DNA from: an uncultured Chloroflexota bacterium
Lineage (GTDB): Bacteria > Chloroflexota > Dehalococcoidia > CAUJGQ01
NCBI GenBank assembly: GCA_937879875.1
Contig: CALFMN010000244.1
Span: forward strand, 1 to 64,000
Reading direction: 5' to 3'
DNA length: 64,000 bases
The notes beneath the pieces were generated by a model. The model made no database searches and was not told the origin of the DNA. It was given only the letters and a program-made list of their open reading frames with translations. Below are positions 32,406 to 40,691 of the stretch, piece by piece; the first letter of the stretch is position 1, and each line of letters starts with the position of its first letter. The position numbers were made by a program, and so were the translations under genes.

Positions 32406-33581
32406 TCAAAGGGCGGCCGCTGCCGAGGCTGCTGCGCTGGCGACGTCGTAGTCGAAGATCCATGAGCGGTCGCGCGATTGGCTGGCGAGCTGCCGGTCAC
32501 GGATCGCCTGCGCGCCGTCGGGCGCCTCGTAGCGAGCGCCGCTGTCGCGCGAGCCACGTTGCACCCGCGCGGTCCGCTCGCGCCGCACCGACTCGTAGGC
32601 CAGCAGCGCCCGCGGCGCGGCCGTCCGGTCAACGCCGTTCAGCACCGTGGCGAGCGCGATCGCATCCTCGATCGCCTGGTTTGCGCCCTGGCCCGCGTGG
32701 GGCAGCATCGGGTGGGCGGCGTCTCCGAGCAGCGTCAACCGGCCCTGGGTCCAGCGCGGCAGCGGCTCGCGGTCGTACAGACCCCAGCGGAATGTCGTAT
32801 CGATCTGTGCGATGATCGCCGCGATCAGCGGATCCCAGCCGGCGAACTCCCGCGCGAGCGCGGTGGGATCGCCCGGCGCCGACCACGACTCCTGCATCCG
32901 CTCGTCGCTCGGCACGAAGCCGACGTAGTTCACGAGCCGATTGGCGCGCACGGGGTACGCCATGAAGTGTCTGCCCTCGCCCAGCCAGAGGCGGGCCTGT
33001 CCCGCCGGCCACGGCACGCTTGCGGCCGCCACCACGCCGCGGTAGGCGACGGAGCCGGAGAACAGCGGCGCGGAGGGCGCGACCACGTACTGCTGCAAGG
33101 CCGAGTGGATGCCGTCTGCCGCCACGACAACATCGGCCGTGACGCGCTCGCCGTTCTCAAACGCGACGGCCGCCTGCCCCTCGTCCTGCTCGAAGCCGGT
33201 ACAGCGATAGCCCGGCTTCACGACATCGCCGGGCAGGCCCGCGGCCAGCATGTCCAGCAGGTCGGCGCGGTGCATGCCGAGGTACTCGATCTGCCCCTCG
33301 GGACCTGTCGCGAGCATCGGCGCGACGAAGCTGCCGTCCGAGCGGCAAAACTGCGTGTCGATCCACCTGGCGCCCCAGCGGGCGAGGGCGGCTCCCAGCC
33401 CCAGCCGCCGCAGTTGGCGCAGGCCGTTGGGCGCGAGCGCGAGGCCGGCGCCGACTTCGGCGAGCGCCGGCGCCTGCTCGTAGAGATGCACGTCGATCCG
33501 GCGCTGAAGCAGGGCGTTGGCAGCCGCCAAGCCGCCGATGCCCCCGCCCACGATCGCCACGCGCAGCGCGGTTGCGCTCAT
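32406..33581 (-). CDS. FAD-dependent monooxygenase (salicylate-hydroxylase-like)
   Basis: 391 residues. FAD motif VAIVGGGIGGLAAANAL at the N-terminus, 'VVAADGIHSALQQ' in the middle (the DG motif) and 'LTLLGDAAHPMLPHAGQGANQAIEDA' (the second FAD/NADH site) near residue 285. The family hydroxylates aromatic acids with NAD(P)H; the substrate is unknown. ATG at 33579-33581. It starts one base after the stop of the GNAT gene, so the two are one operon. Confidence 0.9.
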   Translation of the reverse strand: MSATALRVAIVGGGIGGLAAANALLQRRIDVHLYEQAPALAEVGAGLALAPNGLRQLRRLGLGAALARWGARWIDTQFCRSDGSFVAPMLATGPEGQIEYLGMHRADLLDMLAAGLPGDVVKPGYRCTGFEQDEGQAAVAFENGERVTADVVVAADGIHSALQQYVVAPSAPLFSGSVAYRGVVAAASVPWPAGQARLWLGEGRHFMAYPVRANRLVNYVGFVPSDERMQESWSAPGDPTALAREFAGWDPLIAAIIAQIDTTFRWGLYDREPLPRWTQGRLTLLGDAAHPMLPHAGQGANQAIEDAIALATVLNGVDRTAAPRALLAYESVRRERTARVQRGSRDSGARYEAPDGAQAIRDRQLASQSRDRSWIFDYDVASAAASAAAAL

Positions 33582-33582
33582 C

Positions 33583-34395
33583 TCAATTCCCGCTTTGGCA
33601 TCGCTGCCCCGCCTCGTGCAGTTTCAGGTAGTTGCGCTTCACGGCGATCGGCCGCCAACCGGGCGTGGCGTACATCTGCTTCGGTGTGTCGGCCACGTCG
33701 GTGGCGATCGCGACCGGCCCGGCGCCGTGCTCGCGACAGTCGCGTACGCCGCGGGCCAGCAGCGCCGTGGCGAGGCCGCGATGGCGGAACTGCGGCTGCA
33801 CGAACAGGCTCTCGACCTGGCCCACGCCGTTCGGACCCTCCCACGAGGTCAGGTAGCCGCGCGGCACGCCATCGACACAGCCGAGCCAGAAACGCACGGG
33901 CGGCGCCTTCCGCCGCATGACCGCCGCGATCGCCGCGCCGGTTTCGCTGCCGGTTTCGCTGCCGGTCTCCGCGTACTCCTGCCAGTCCAGCGCATGCAGC
34001 GCGGCGAACGCATCCCAGCCCGCCGCATCCACGATCCGGCGCACGGCGAACGGCGCCGGCTGAACACGCAGCTCGTCTGTCAGCACCAGCAGCAGTACTT
34101 CGGTGCAGGACCAGTTCGGATCGAGCCGCAGGCGGGCTTCGAACTGCGGCGGGGTGCGCGGGTCCACGTCGCAGCGCAGGTGACGGCAGCGGGCGTACTC
34201 GCGTTCCGCGCGGGCCAGCAGCGCCTCGACCTCCTCAGGCGCCGCGGCCGTGATGCTGTCGATCAGGTTGGCGTCGTAGACGCCCGGCGCGGCGACGTTG
34301 CGAATGAAGCGGCCGCCATCCGCCTCAAACACTTCATTGCCGAGTGCCAGGTTGTCCTGATTGGTCGCCAGCGCGGCGGCGATCAGCGCGTCCAT
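33583..34395 (-). CDS. GNAT-family N-acetyltransferase
   Basis: 270 residues. The C-terminal third carries the acetyl-CoA site (VESLFVQPQFRHRGLATALLARGV, near 200-222) and 'YATPGWRPIAVKRNYLKL'. The N-terminal two thirds resemble a second, degenerate GNAT-like half. A 12-base tandem repeat at 33937-33970 encodes repeated Gly-Ser-Glu-Thr and may vary in number. ATG at 34393-34395. The first gene of a two-gene operon with the FAD monooxygenase; acceptor unknown. Confidence 0.8.
   Translation of the reverse strand: MDALIAAALATNQDNLALGNEVFEADGGRFIRNVAAPGVYDANLIDSITAAAPEEVEALLARAEREYARCRHLRCDVDPRTPPQFEARLRLDPNWSCTEVLLLVLTDELRVQPAPFAVRRIVDAAGWDAFAALHALDWQEYAETGSETGSETGAAIAAVMRRKAPPVRFWLGCVDGVPRGYLTSWEGPNGVGQVESLFVQPQFRHRGLATALLARGVRDCREHGAGPVAIATDVADTPKQMYATPGWRPIAVKRNYLKLHEAGQRCQSGN
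33937..33970. repeat. 12-base tandem repeat (about 2.8 units) within GNAT gene
   Basis: Unit gccggtttcgct repeated in frame, encoding Gly-Ser-Glu-Thr on the minus strand. Changes in copy number would keep the reading frame. Confidence 0.75.
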
Positions 34396-34513
34396 GCGAC
34401 CGAGTATAGCCCGAGCGCCACTCCGCGCTTCCGCGTATCGCCATATAGTAGGAAGGGGTCGCCGCGGCTTGCCCTTGCGGGATGGCGGCACATGGCAGAG
34501 GGGCGCGGTGTCG

Positions 34514-34996
34514 ATGGGAGCGTTGCTCGATCGGTTGTGCGCGGCGGTGCAGCGCTGGGATGCGCTGACCGACGCGCCGGCGGGTGAAGCGAGCGAAGAA
34601 TCTGGCGCGTGGTACGTGCTCGGCTGTGTGCTTGAGCGGCCGGAGTGGCGCAAGCTCGTCGAGGCCGAGTTGCAGGATCTGCCCACGCCGGCGGGTATGC
34701 GTCGCTGCCTCGCGGCCCTCTGTGGGCGCAGCGAACTGCCCGAGCAAGCGCTGATCGCGCAGATCGTGCGTGGCGTCGAGGCGCAGCTTGAGAGCCTCTC
34801 CGAGGACCACGCGAAGATCGTGCGCCGGCGGCGGCGCTGGCTGGCCGACGCGCTGCGTCAGCCCGACGCCGACCCCGCCGCCGAACGCCGCATGCAGGCG
34901 CTCTTGAGCCCGGAGGTCGTGTGGGAGGAGATGCGCGCGCAACGCCTGCGCCTCACCGCCTGGCGCGAAGTGACCGCCGGCCTCGTCTCCGTTTGA
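34514..34996 (+). CDS. conserved-looking hypothetical protein
   Basis: 160 residues, mainly helical and charged, with no membrane segment or known motif. It opens 'GALLDRLCAAVQRWDALTDAPAGEASEESGAWYVLGCVLE' and has an Arg-rich helix near 'KIVRRRRRWLADAL'. ATG 34514 (or GTG 34508) with an agagggg site. It stands before a SAM methyltransferase on the same strand with about 40 bases between, suggesting a small operon. Function unknown. Confidence 0.55.
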   Translation: MGALLDRLCAAVQRWDALTDAPAGEASEESGAWYVLGCVLERPEWRKLVEAELQDLPTPAGMRRCLAALCGRSELPEQALIAQIVRGVEAQLESLSEDHAKIVRRRRRWLADALRQPDADPAAERRMQALLSPEVVWEEMRAQRLRLTAWREVTAGLVSV

Positions 34997-35035
34997 GCCG
35001 GCAGCGCGCAGCCGCTGCTGGTACAGGCAGAGAGG

Positions 35036-35830
35036 ATGCCAGCCATGCAACCGCAGCCTACGGTCACCAACGCGTACCACGCCGGGGCGTTCCAGTTCAG
35101 AAGCGTAGCGCTATCCTATCGCTATCGTCCGCCCTGGCCGGCGGAGGTCTTCGCCCGGCTGACGGAGTTGCTGGGCGACGAGCCGCGCCGCGTGCTCGAT
35201 CTCGGCTGCGGCACGGGCGCGATCGCCCGCCCGCTGGTAGCGCTGGTCGAACGGGTCGATGCGGTGGACATCTCGGCGGCAATGGTGGAAGAAGGCCGCC
35301 TGCTGCCGGGCGGCGATCACCCCGCGCTGCGCTGGATCGTCGCGCCCGCCGAAAGTGCCGCCCTTGAGCCGCCCTACGGCATGGTGACCGCGGGCGCCAG
35401 CCTGCACTGGATGGACTGGTACGCGGTGCTGCCGCGCCTGCGCGACGCGCTGACACCGCACGGGCGGCTGGTGATCGTGAGCGACGGCCAGGAGCCGCTG
35501 CCCTGGGAGGCGGAGTTGGGCACGCTGATCCGCACCTACTCGACCAACCAGGCGTTTCGCCCGCTCAACATAGTCGCCCAACTGGAACAGCGTGGCTTGT
35601 TTCAGCTTGAGGGCCGCGCACAGACTGCGCCGGTTCCGTTCATACAGACGATCGACGAGTACGTCGCCTCCTTCCACGGACGCTCCACGTTCGCACCCGA
35701 TCACATGGGGGAAGAGCGGGTGGCGGCGTTCGATGCCGCGCTGCACGACCTTGTCTCACGTCACACCGAGGGCGAGGTCGTTCTGCAGGTAGTCTCCGGG
35801 CTGGCCTGGGGCAGGCCGCTGAGCGGGTGA
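35036..35830 (+). CDS. class I SAM-dependent methyltransferase
   Basis: 264 residues. Motif I VLDLGCGTGAIARPL at about 52-66, acidic post-motif 'VDAVDISAAMVEEGR', 'VTAGASLHWMDWYAVLPRLRDAL' and 'PHGRLVIVSDG' are typical of UbiE/type-11 methyltransferases. Substrate unknown. ATG 35036 after agagg; ATG 35045 is possible. Confidence 0.85.
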   Translation: MPAMQPQPTVTNAYHAGAFQFRSVALSYRYRPPWPAEVFARLTELLGDEPRRVLDLGCGTGAIARPLVALVERVDAVDISAAMVEEGRLLPGGDHPALRWIVAPAESAALEPPYGMVTAGASLHWMDWYAVLPRLRDALTPHGRLVIVSDGQEPLPWEAELGTLIRTYSTNQAFRPLNIVAQLEQRGLFQLEGRAQTAPVPFIQTIDEYVASFHGRSTFAPDHMGEERVAAFDAALHDLVSRHTEGEVVLQVVSGLAWGRPLSG

Positions 35831-35870
35831 ACGGCGGTCAACCAGCATTGCCAACCGATCGGACCTCGCC

Positions 35871-37211
35871 CTACGGCGCAACGGCCTCAGGCTCCGGCAG
35901 GCGCAGCCGCTCTTGATCGGCTTCGTATTCGAACAGCTCGGCATAGCGGCCCCAGTCCACGGCGGTGGCGAACTGGCGCTCGGCTTCGGCCGGCGGATAG
36001 TGTTCATCGAGCAGGTCGAGGAAGAACCCGGCGCGCATCGTGCCGTCGCGCTTCTGCCGCAGCGTCTCGGCGATGGCGGCAACCAGCGGCGCACGGGCCA
36101 GCACCTGCTGGCGAAACAGCTCTTTGCTGCGCAGAATGTCCGCCTCGGCGAACGCCCGCCCGTCGTCGCTCACGCTCACGTGACCTTCGACCACCCTGGC
36201 GAAGCCGAGCAGCACGGCCGCATCCAGGATCGGCAGCAGGTCGTCCACGTCGAGCCGAAGCCGCTGCGCCAGCCGGGGAATATCCACCGTGCCGCCCTGC
36301 TCCACGACCAGCTCCAGCAGGCCGCTGATGCCGCCCGCGCGGGCATGGGGCAGCGGCCGGAAGCGCTCCACCTCGGCGTTGTCCTCCGCCAGCATCCTGG
36401 TCATGTCCGCCTCGGGGTGCGTCATCACGGTGTAAATATGCGCAACGAGCGACTTGAAGCGCGGCTGCTCGCGGTCGCGCGGCCGCGCCAGGTCGATCTG
36501 CACCTCGCCGCGGATGCGGCCGGGGTTGCTGCCCAGCACCAGCACGCGGTCGGCCAGCAGCACCGCCTCCTCGATGTTGTGCGTCACCAGCAGGATGCTC
36601 TGCGCCGGGAAGTTGCCCGCCTGCCAGAGGTCGCTGATCTCGCCGCGCAGGTTTTCGGCCGTCAGCACGTCCAGAGCGCTGCACGGCTCGTCCATCATCA
36701 GCACCTGCGGCTGCACCACGAAGGCGCGGGCGAAACCGACCCGCTGCTGCATGCCGCCCGAAAGCTCCTTCGGATAGGCGCTCTCGAAGCCGTCCAGACC
36801 CACCATGTCGATCGCGGCGAGCGCGCGCTTGCGCCGCTCCTCGCGCGGAATGGCACGCGCCTTGAGGCCCAGCTCGACGTTGTCCTGCACCGTCAGCCAG
36901 GGCAGCAGGGCGAAGCTCTGGAACACCATCGCCACGTCCGGATTGGGACCGCGCAGCGGCGCGCCGCGGCTCAGCACGCGGCCGCCGCTCGCCGGAATCA
37001 GGCCGGCCATGATGCGCAGCAGCGTGCTCTTGCCGCTGCCGCTGCGCCCGAGTAGCGCCACGACCTCGCCCGGTGCGACGGCGCAGCTTACCTCGTCAAG
37101 CACGGTGAAGACGCCGCCGTGGTCCTGCGGCAGGGGAAAGGTCTTGCGCACCCGCTCCGCCGCGATCAGCGCCGGCGCGGGTGCGGTCTGCGGTGCGGTC
37201 ATCGCCGTCAT
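35871..37211 (-). CDS. ABC transporter ATPase, nitrate/sulfonate/taurine type, with C-terminal AAA-associated domain
   Basis: 446 residues. ATPase domain: Walker A GRSGSGKST (about 54-62), Q-loop FQSFALLPW, signature LSGGMQQR and Walker B VLMMDEP. After about residue 290 comes a winged-helix AAA-associated domain (GGISGLLELVVEQGG.., RLRLDVDDLLPILDAAVLLG), found in a subset of these ATPases paired with a fused double permease. It energises import through the neighbouring permease. ATG at 37209-37211, about 40 bases after the permease stop. No substrate-binding protein is encoded nearby. Confidence 0.9.
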   Translation of the reverse strand: MTAMTAPQTAPAPALIAAERVRKTFPLPQDHGGVFTVLDEVSCAVAPGEVVALLGRSGSGKSTLLRIMAGLIPASGGRVLSRGAPLRGPNPDVAMVFQSFALLPWLTVQDNVELGLKARAIPREERRKRALAAIDMVGLDGFESAYPKELSGGMQQRVGFARAFVVQPQVLMMDEPCSALDVLTAENLRGEISDLWQAGNFPAQSILLVTHNIEEAVLLADRVLVLGSNPGRIRGEVQIDLARPRDREQPRFKSLVAHIYTVMTHPEADMTRMLAEDNAEVERFRPLPHARAGGISGLLELVVEQGGTVDIPRLAQRLRLDVDDLLPILDAAVLLGFARVVEGHVSVSDDGRAFAEADILRSKELFRQQVLARAPLVAAIAETLRQKRDGTMRAGFFLDLLDEHYPPAEAERQFATAVDWGRYAELFEYEADQERLRLPEPEAVAP

Positions 37212-37253
37212 TGTCTCGCTTCCTTGCAGCGTTGAATCAGAGCGTCACCGGTG

Positions 37254-38057
37254 TCAGCTCAGCCGGTAGCGGGATTCGGCCAGCCGATAGAGGCGCCGCC
37301 AGACGAGCCGGTTCAGCCCCACGACGTAGGCGCTCATCATCGCCACGCCGAGCACGATCTGCGGCCAGTCGCCGCGCCCGGTCGCGTCCGCGATGTAGGC
37401 GCCGAGGCCCGTCGCCGTCAGCGTCGCGCCGCCCCAGGAGACGACCTCGGCCACGATACTGGCGTTCCAGGCGCCGCCGGCAGCGGTGATGCCGCCCGTC
37501 ACCCAGGACGGAAAGATGCCGGGAATGATCAGGTCGCGCCACAGCCGCCAGCCGCGCAGCCTCATGCTCGTTGCCATGTCGCGCAGGTCGGTGGGGACGC
37601 TCATCGCGCCGGCGATCGTGTTGAAGAGGATGTACCACTGCGCGCCCAGCGCCATCAGCAGAATGCCGCCCCAGTTGAGGCTGATGCCGGCGTGAATGAA
37701 CAGCAGCGCCGCCAGCGGAAAGAGAAAGTTCGCCGGAAACGAGGCCAGCAGCAGGGCCACGGGCTGCGCCAGGCGGGCCAGACGCGGGTTGAAGCCGATC
37801 GCGACGCCGACCGGCGTCCAGATCAGCGTGCTGACCGCCAGCAGCACGACCACCCGCGCAAACGTCGCGAGGCCGAGCAGCGCGACGTGGCCGACCTCGC
37901 CGATGCCGATGCCGCTGCCGGCGGCCGCCAGCACAGCCGCGATCGCCAGCGCGGCGAGCAGCACGATCAGCGCCGCGTTGTAGATGCGGTCGACGGCGCC
38001 AGCGCCCTGTGCAGAAGCTGCGGCAGGCGGGCGTTGCGCAGCAGCTCCAGCAGCCAC
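37254..38057 (-). CDS. ABC permease, C-terminal half of a split double permease
   Basis: 267 residues with about six membrane helices and a permease EAA-type loop (LRDMATSMRLRGWRLWRDLIIPGIFP). In relatives this domain is fused behind the one encoded upstream (total about 550-600 residues). Here it is in another frame; its first in-frame start is GTG at 38055-38057, and real similarity starts near 'AVDRIYNAALIVLLA'. Restoring a single base near 38000 would give one 551-residue protein with the upstream half. Either the gene is split and both parts assemble, or the frame is broken in the assembly. Confidence 0.75.
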   Translation of the reverse strand: MAAGAAAQRPPAAASAQGAGAVDRIYNAALIVLLAALAIAAVLAAAGSGIGIGEVGHVALLGLATFARVVVLLAVSTLIWTPVGVAIGFNPRLARLAQPVALLLASFPANFLFPLAALLFIHAGISLNWGGILLMALGAQWYILFNTIAGAMSVPTDLRDMATSMRLRGWRLWRDLIIPGIFPSWVTGGITAAGGAWNASIVAEVVSWGGATLTATGLGAYIADATGRGDWPQIVLGVAMMSAYVVGLNRLVWRRLYRLAESRYRLS

Positions 38058-38908
38058 GAGCGTGGCGGCTCGGCGGCGCTGCTGCGCTCCAGCTTGAACT
38101 TGTCTGACCAGGCGACGAGCGGCCGCCAGAAGAGCTGGTCCACGGCCACGATCACGAGCGCCATCGTGACCAGCGCCCAGGCGAGCGCGCCCAGATCCTG
38201 CCGCTCGATCGCGATCGCGACGTAGGAGCCGATGCCCGGCAGTTGGTAGTTCTTGTTGAGCACGCTGATCGCTTCGCTGGCGGCCACGAAGAACCAGCCG
38301 CCGCCGAAGCTCATCATCATGTTCCAGATCAGATTGACCGTCGCGGCCGGCACTTCCAGGCGGGTGAAGCGCTGCCAGGCGGGCAGCCGGTAGAGTTGCG
38401 CCGCTTCATCGAGGTCGTGCGGCAGCGTGATCAGCGACTGGTAGAAGGAGAAGGTCATGTTCCAGGCCTGGCTGGTGAAGATCGCGAAGACCGAGGCCAG
38501 CTCCAGGCCCAGCAGGCTGCCGGGAAAGAGGGCGATGAAGAACGTCACCGTGATCGAGAGGAAGCCGAGCACGGGCACCGACTGCAAGATGTCCAGCAGC
38601 GGCAGCAGCACCCGCTCGGCGCGACGGCTGCGCGCCGCGGCATAGCCATACGCCAGCGTGAAGACGAGCGAGCAGCCGAGCGCCACGAACATGCGCAGCG
38701 TGGAGCGCGCCGCGTAGTAGGGCAGGCTCAGCGGATCGAGGCTGATCTTCGGCACATCGGCCGGCGGCGCGAAGTGCACGAAGGCATCGGCGCCGACGCG
38801 GGCGACGCCGTACAGCAAGAGCAGCACGCCGAGGCTGACGACGAGATCGGCCAGCGGCGTGCGTCGTCGGCGCAGCGCCCCGGCGACGGGAACGACGCGC
38901 GACTGCAT
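37967..38908 (-). CDS. ABC permease, N-terminal half of a split double permease
   Basis: 313 residues with about six membrane helices and EAA loop 'LDEAAQLYRLPAWQRFTRLEVPA'. ATG at 38906-38908 is chosen because gaggt lies seven bases upstream; an ATG at 38929 lies inside a hairpin. The protein ends 'RALAPSTASTTRR' where relatives continue into the second permease domain. It is the first gene of an operon with the other half and the ATPase. Expected substrate: nitrate, sulfonate or a similar oxyanion or thiamine precursor; not resolvable. Confidence 0.78.
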   Translation of the reverse strand: MQSRVVPVAGALRRRRTPLADLVVSLGVLLLLYGVARVGADAFVHFAPPADVPKISLDPLSLPYYAARSTLRMFVALGCSLVFTLAYGYAAARSRRAERVLLPLLDILQSVPVLGFLSITVTFFIALFPGSLLGLELASVFAIFTSQAWNMTFSFYQSLITLPHDLDEAAQLYRLPAWQRFTRLEVPAATVNLIWNMMMSFGGGWFFVAASEAISVLNKNYQLPGIGSYVAIAIERQDLGALAWALVTMALVIVAVDQLFWRPLVAWSDKFKLERSSAAEPPRSWLLELLRNARLPQLLHRALAPSTASTTRR

Positions 38909-39367
38909 GGCGTACCTCGTTTCGGTCATGCCGGGCAAGCCGGCATGAGAAAACCCCTCGCAGTCCGAGGGGCCGGTACGCCGCGGCGCGGCGGTCAGGC
39001 GCGCGGGGTTACGCGCCGGGACTCCCTCGGAAGATCGTGATCGAGAGCGGGAACGAGCGACAACGAGCGTCCGGGGCCACGAAGAGCAACCTCCCTCCGT
39101 CAGCATCTGCCGCCGGCGAAAAGAACGGCCCGCGGCGACGTCCGCAAGCCGGTCCAGCACCAGAGCCGCGCGCAACGGCGCGTTCGGTCACGGGCACACG
39201 GTCATGCTGCGTTCGCACACGCGGGTTGCGGGCTGAAGATGCCTGTCACTATCCGTGGCGGCCCCTGAGCGCCTCACAATGGCCTGAACGGCCGTACTCA
39301 GGATCGCCCGGCAAACGCAGCGCCTGTCAACCCGCGGGCGCCGGCCGCGGGCGCGAGGCCGCAGGCG
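38909..39367. other. leader region of the nitrate/sulfonate-type ABC operon
   Basis: About 460 bases without a supported gene. On the minus strand it ends with two hairpins just before the permease start, which suggests attenuation (see the terminator entry). I could not match the upstream part to a known riboswitch class. Confidence 0.5.
38950..38972 (-). terminator. attenuator-type terminator before the ABC permease
   Basis: On the minus strand cccctcg pairs with cgagggg (38954-38972) around a 5-base loop and is followed by tttt. About 40 bases downstream is the permease ATG. A second perfect 8-bp stem (catgccgg/ccggcatg, 38927-38947) overlaps the alternative ATG and could be part of the same switch. 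Confidence 0.6.
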
Positions 39368-40369
39368 CTAGCGGAACTGCGGGATCACTTCAGTGGCGAA
39401 GCGCTCCAGCGAGCGGCGCACGCCGGGGTCGGCGGGGTCCATGCCCACGGGCGTGCCCCAGCTGATGAGGTCCGTCACCGGCAGCGTCTCGCGCAGCGCG
39501 TGCAGCCGCTCTGCGACCTCGGCCGGCGAGCCGACGAGATAGCTCTGGTCGATCGGCGCCGCCTCGCCCGCGGGCGCCGGAAAGCTGCCGGCGCGGATCC
39601 ACGGCGCGTAGACGGCAGCGCGGTAGCGTTCGCCTTCGCGTGCCTGCTGCCAGACCGGATCCTCGCGGCCATCGGCGATGAACCACGGCTTGATCAGGCC
39701 GATGCGGTAGTCGGCGGGCTTCTTGCCCAGGCGGCCAAGCTCGTCCAGCCAGGGCTCGTAGGCCAGCCGGCGGTCGTGCTGGGGCAGCAGGTGCAGGCCG
39801 AGGCGCGCTGCGCGGCGAGCCGCCGGCTCCGAGGTGGCCGCGAGCCAGAGCGGTGGGTGCGGCCGCTGCACCGGCTTCGGCGTGACATTGACATTATCGA
39901 GCCGGTAATGGCGTCCCTCGTAGCTGAACGGCTCGTCGCCCCAGGCGCCGCGCAGCACGTCGATCCCCTCTTCCGTGCGGCGCACGCGCTCGCGCCGACT
40001 CGTGCCGAAGGCGGCGAACTCCTCGTCGCGGTAGCCCATGCCCAGGCCGAGCATCAGCCGCCCGCCGGAGAGGATGTCGAGCGTCGCGGCCTCTTCGGCC
40101 AAGCGCAGCGCGTTGTAGAGCGGCAGCAGCAGGATGTCGGTGCTGAGCTGCACGCGTTTGGTGCGCATGGCGATCGCGGTGAGCAGCGTCAGCGGCGCCG
40201 GCGTGTAGCCGTCCTCGACCAGATGGTGCTCGGTGATCCAGATCGCGTCGAAGCCCAGCTCCTCGGCGTAGACGATCTGATCGAGCAGCGCGGCGAACAG
40301 CTCCGGCCAGGGGCGCTGCCAGCGCGCCGGATTGCGGAAGTCGTAGACCAGACCGAAGCGTACCGCCAT
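39368..40369 (-). CDS. LLM-class F420/FMN-dependent oxidoreductase (luciferase-like)
   Basis: 333 residues, TIM-barrel luciferase-like family: 'FAALLDQIVYAEELGFDAIWITEHHLVEDG' near the start, 'ATLDILSGGRLMLGLGMGYRDEEFAAFG' and 'FSYEGRHYRLDNVNVTPKPVQRPHPPLWL'. It uses reduced FMN or F420 to act on an unknown substrate. ATG at 40367-40369 is preferred over a start ten codons earlier. It lies upstream of the ABC operon on the same strand, about 460 bases away. Confidence 0.88.
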   Translation of the reverse strand: MAVRFGLVYDFRNPARWQRPWPELFAALLDQIVYAEELGFDAIWITEHHLVEDGYTPAPLTLLTAIAMRTKRVQLSTDILLLPLYNALRLAEEAATLDILSGGRLMLGLGMGYRDEEFAAFGTSRRERVRRTEEGIDVLRGAWGDEPFSYEGRHYRLDNVNVTPKPVQRPHPPLWLAATSEPAARRAARLGLHLLPQHDRRLAYEPWLDELGRLGKKPADYRIGLIKPWFIADGREDPVWQQAREGERYRAAVYAPWIRAGSFPAPAGEAAPIDQSYLVGSPAEVAERLHALRETLPVTDLISWGTPVGMDPADPGVRRSLERFATEVIPQFR

Positions 40370-40691
40370 CGTGTCTCTCTCGCGTCTGATGACGCGCAAC
40401 GGCGTCGCGGCGCCGCGGCTTGACTATTAAGCGCGGCCAGCGTACGCACTACCGCCGATGCGCTGCACGCACGCGACGGGCGCGGGAGGAGGATCGCCGC
40501 GACGCGAGGCGCCTGTGCTCAGGCGAACTGCGCGAGCAAAGGCATGCCGGCCGCAGCGAGCTGGTCACCCTCTGCACAGAGCTCAGGGTGGTATGCTACT
40601 CCCATTCGGCAGAAAAGGAACCAGCGCTTATATGGCCGCGTCAGGGCGGCAGCGCCTCTTCGATGCAGACCAACCGCCTTCAGGAAGCTCT
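40370..40691. other. intergenic region between LLM oxidoreductase and DNA methylase
   Basis: About 320 bases with no supported gene. The composition changes from GC-rich to less GC-rich near 40560-40700, marking the left edge of the HerA-NurA-methylase block. Confidence 0.45.

Noticed and set aside
38973..39260. TPP or guanidine riboswitch in the ABC operon leader
   Set aside because: The conserved cores of these classes (for example ctgaga for TPP) were not found; only the terminator hairpins are supported.
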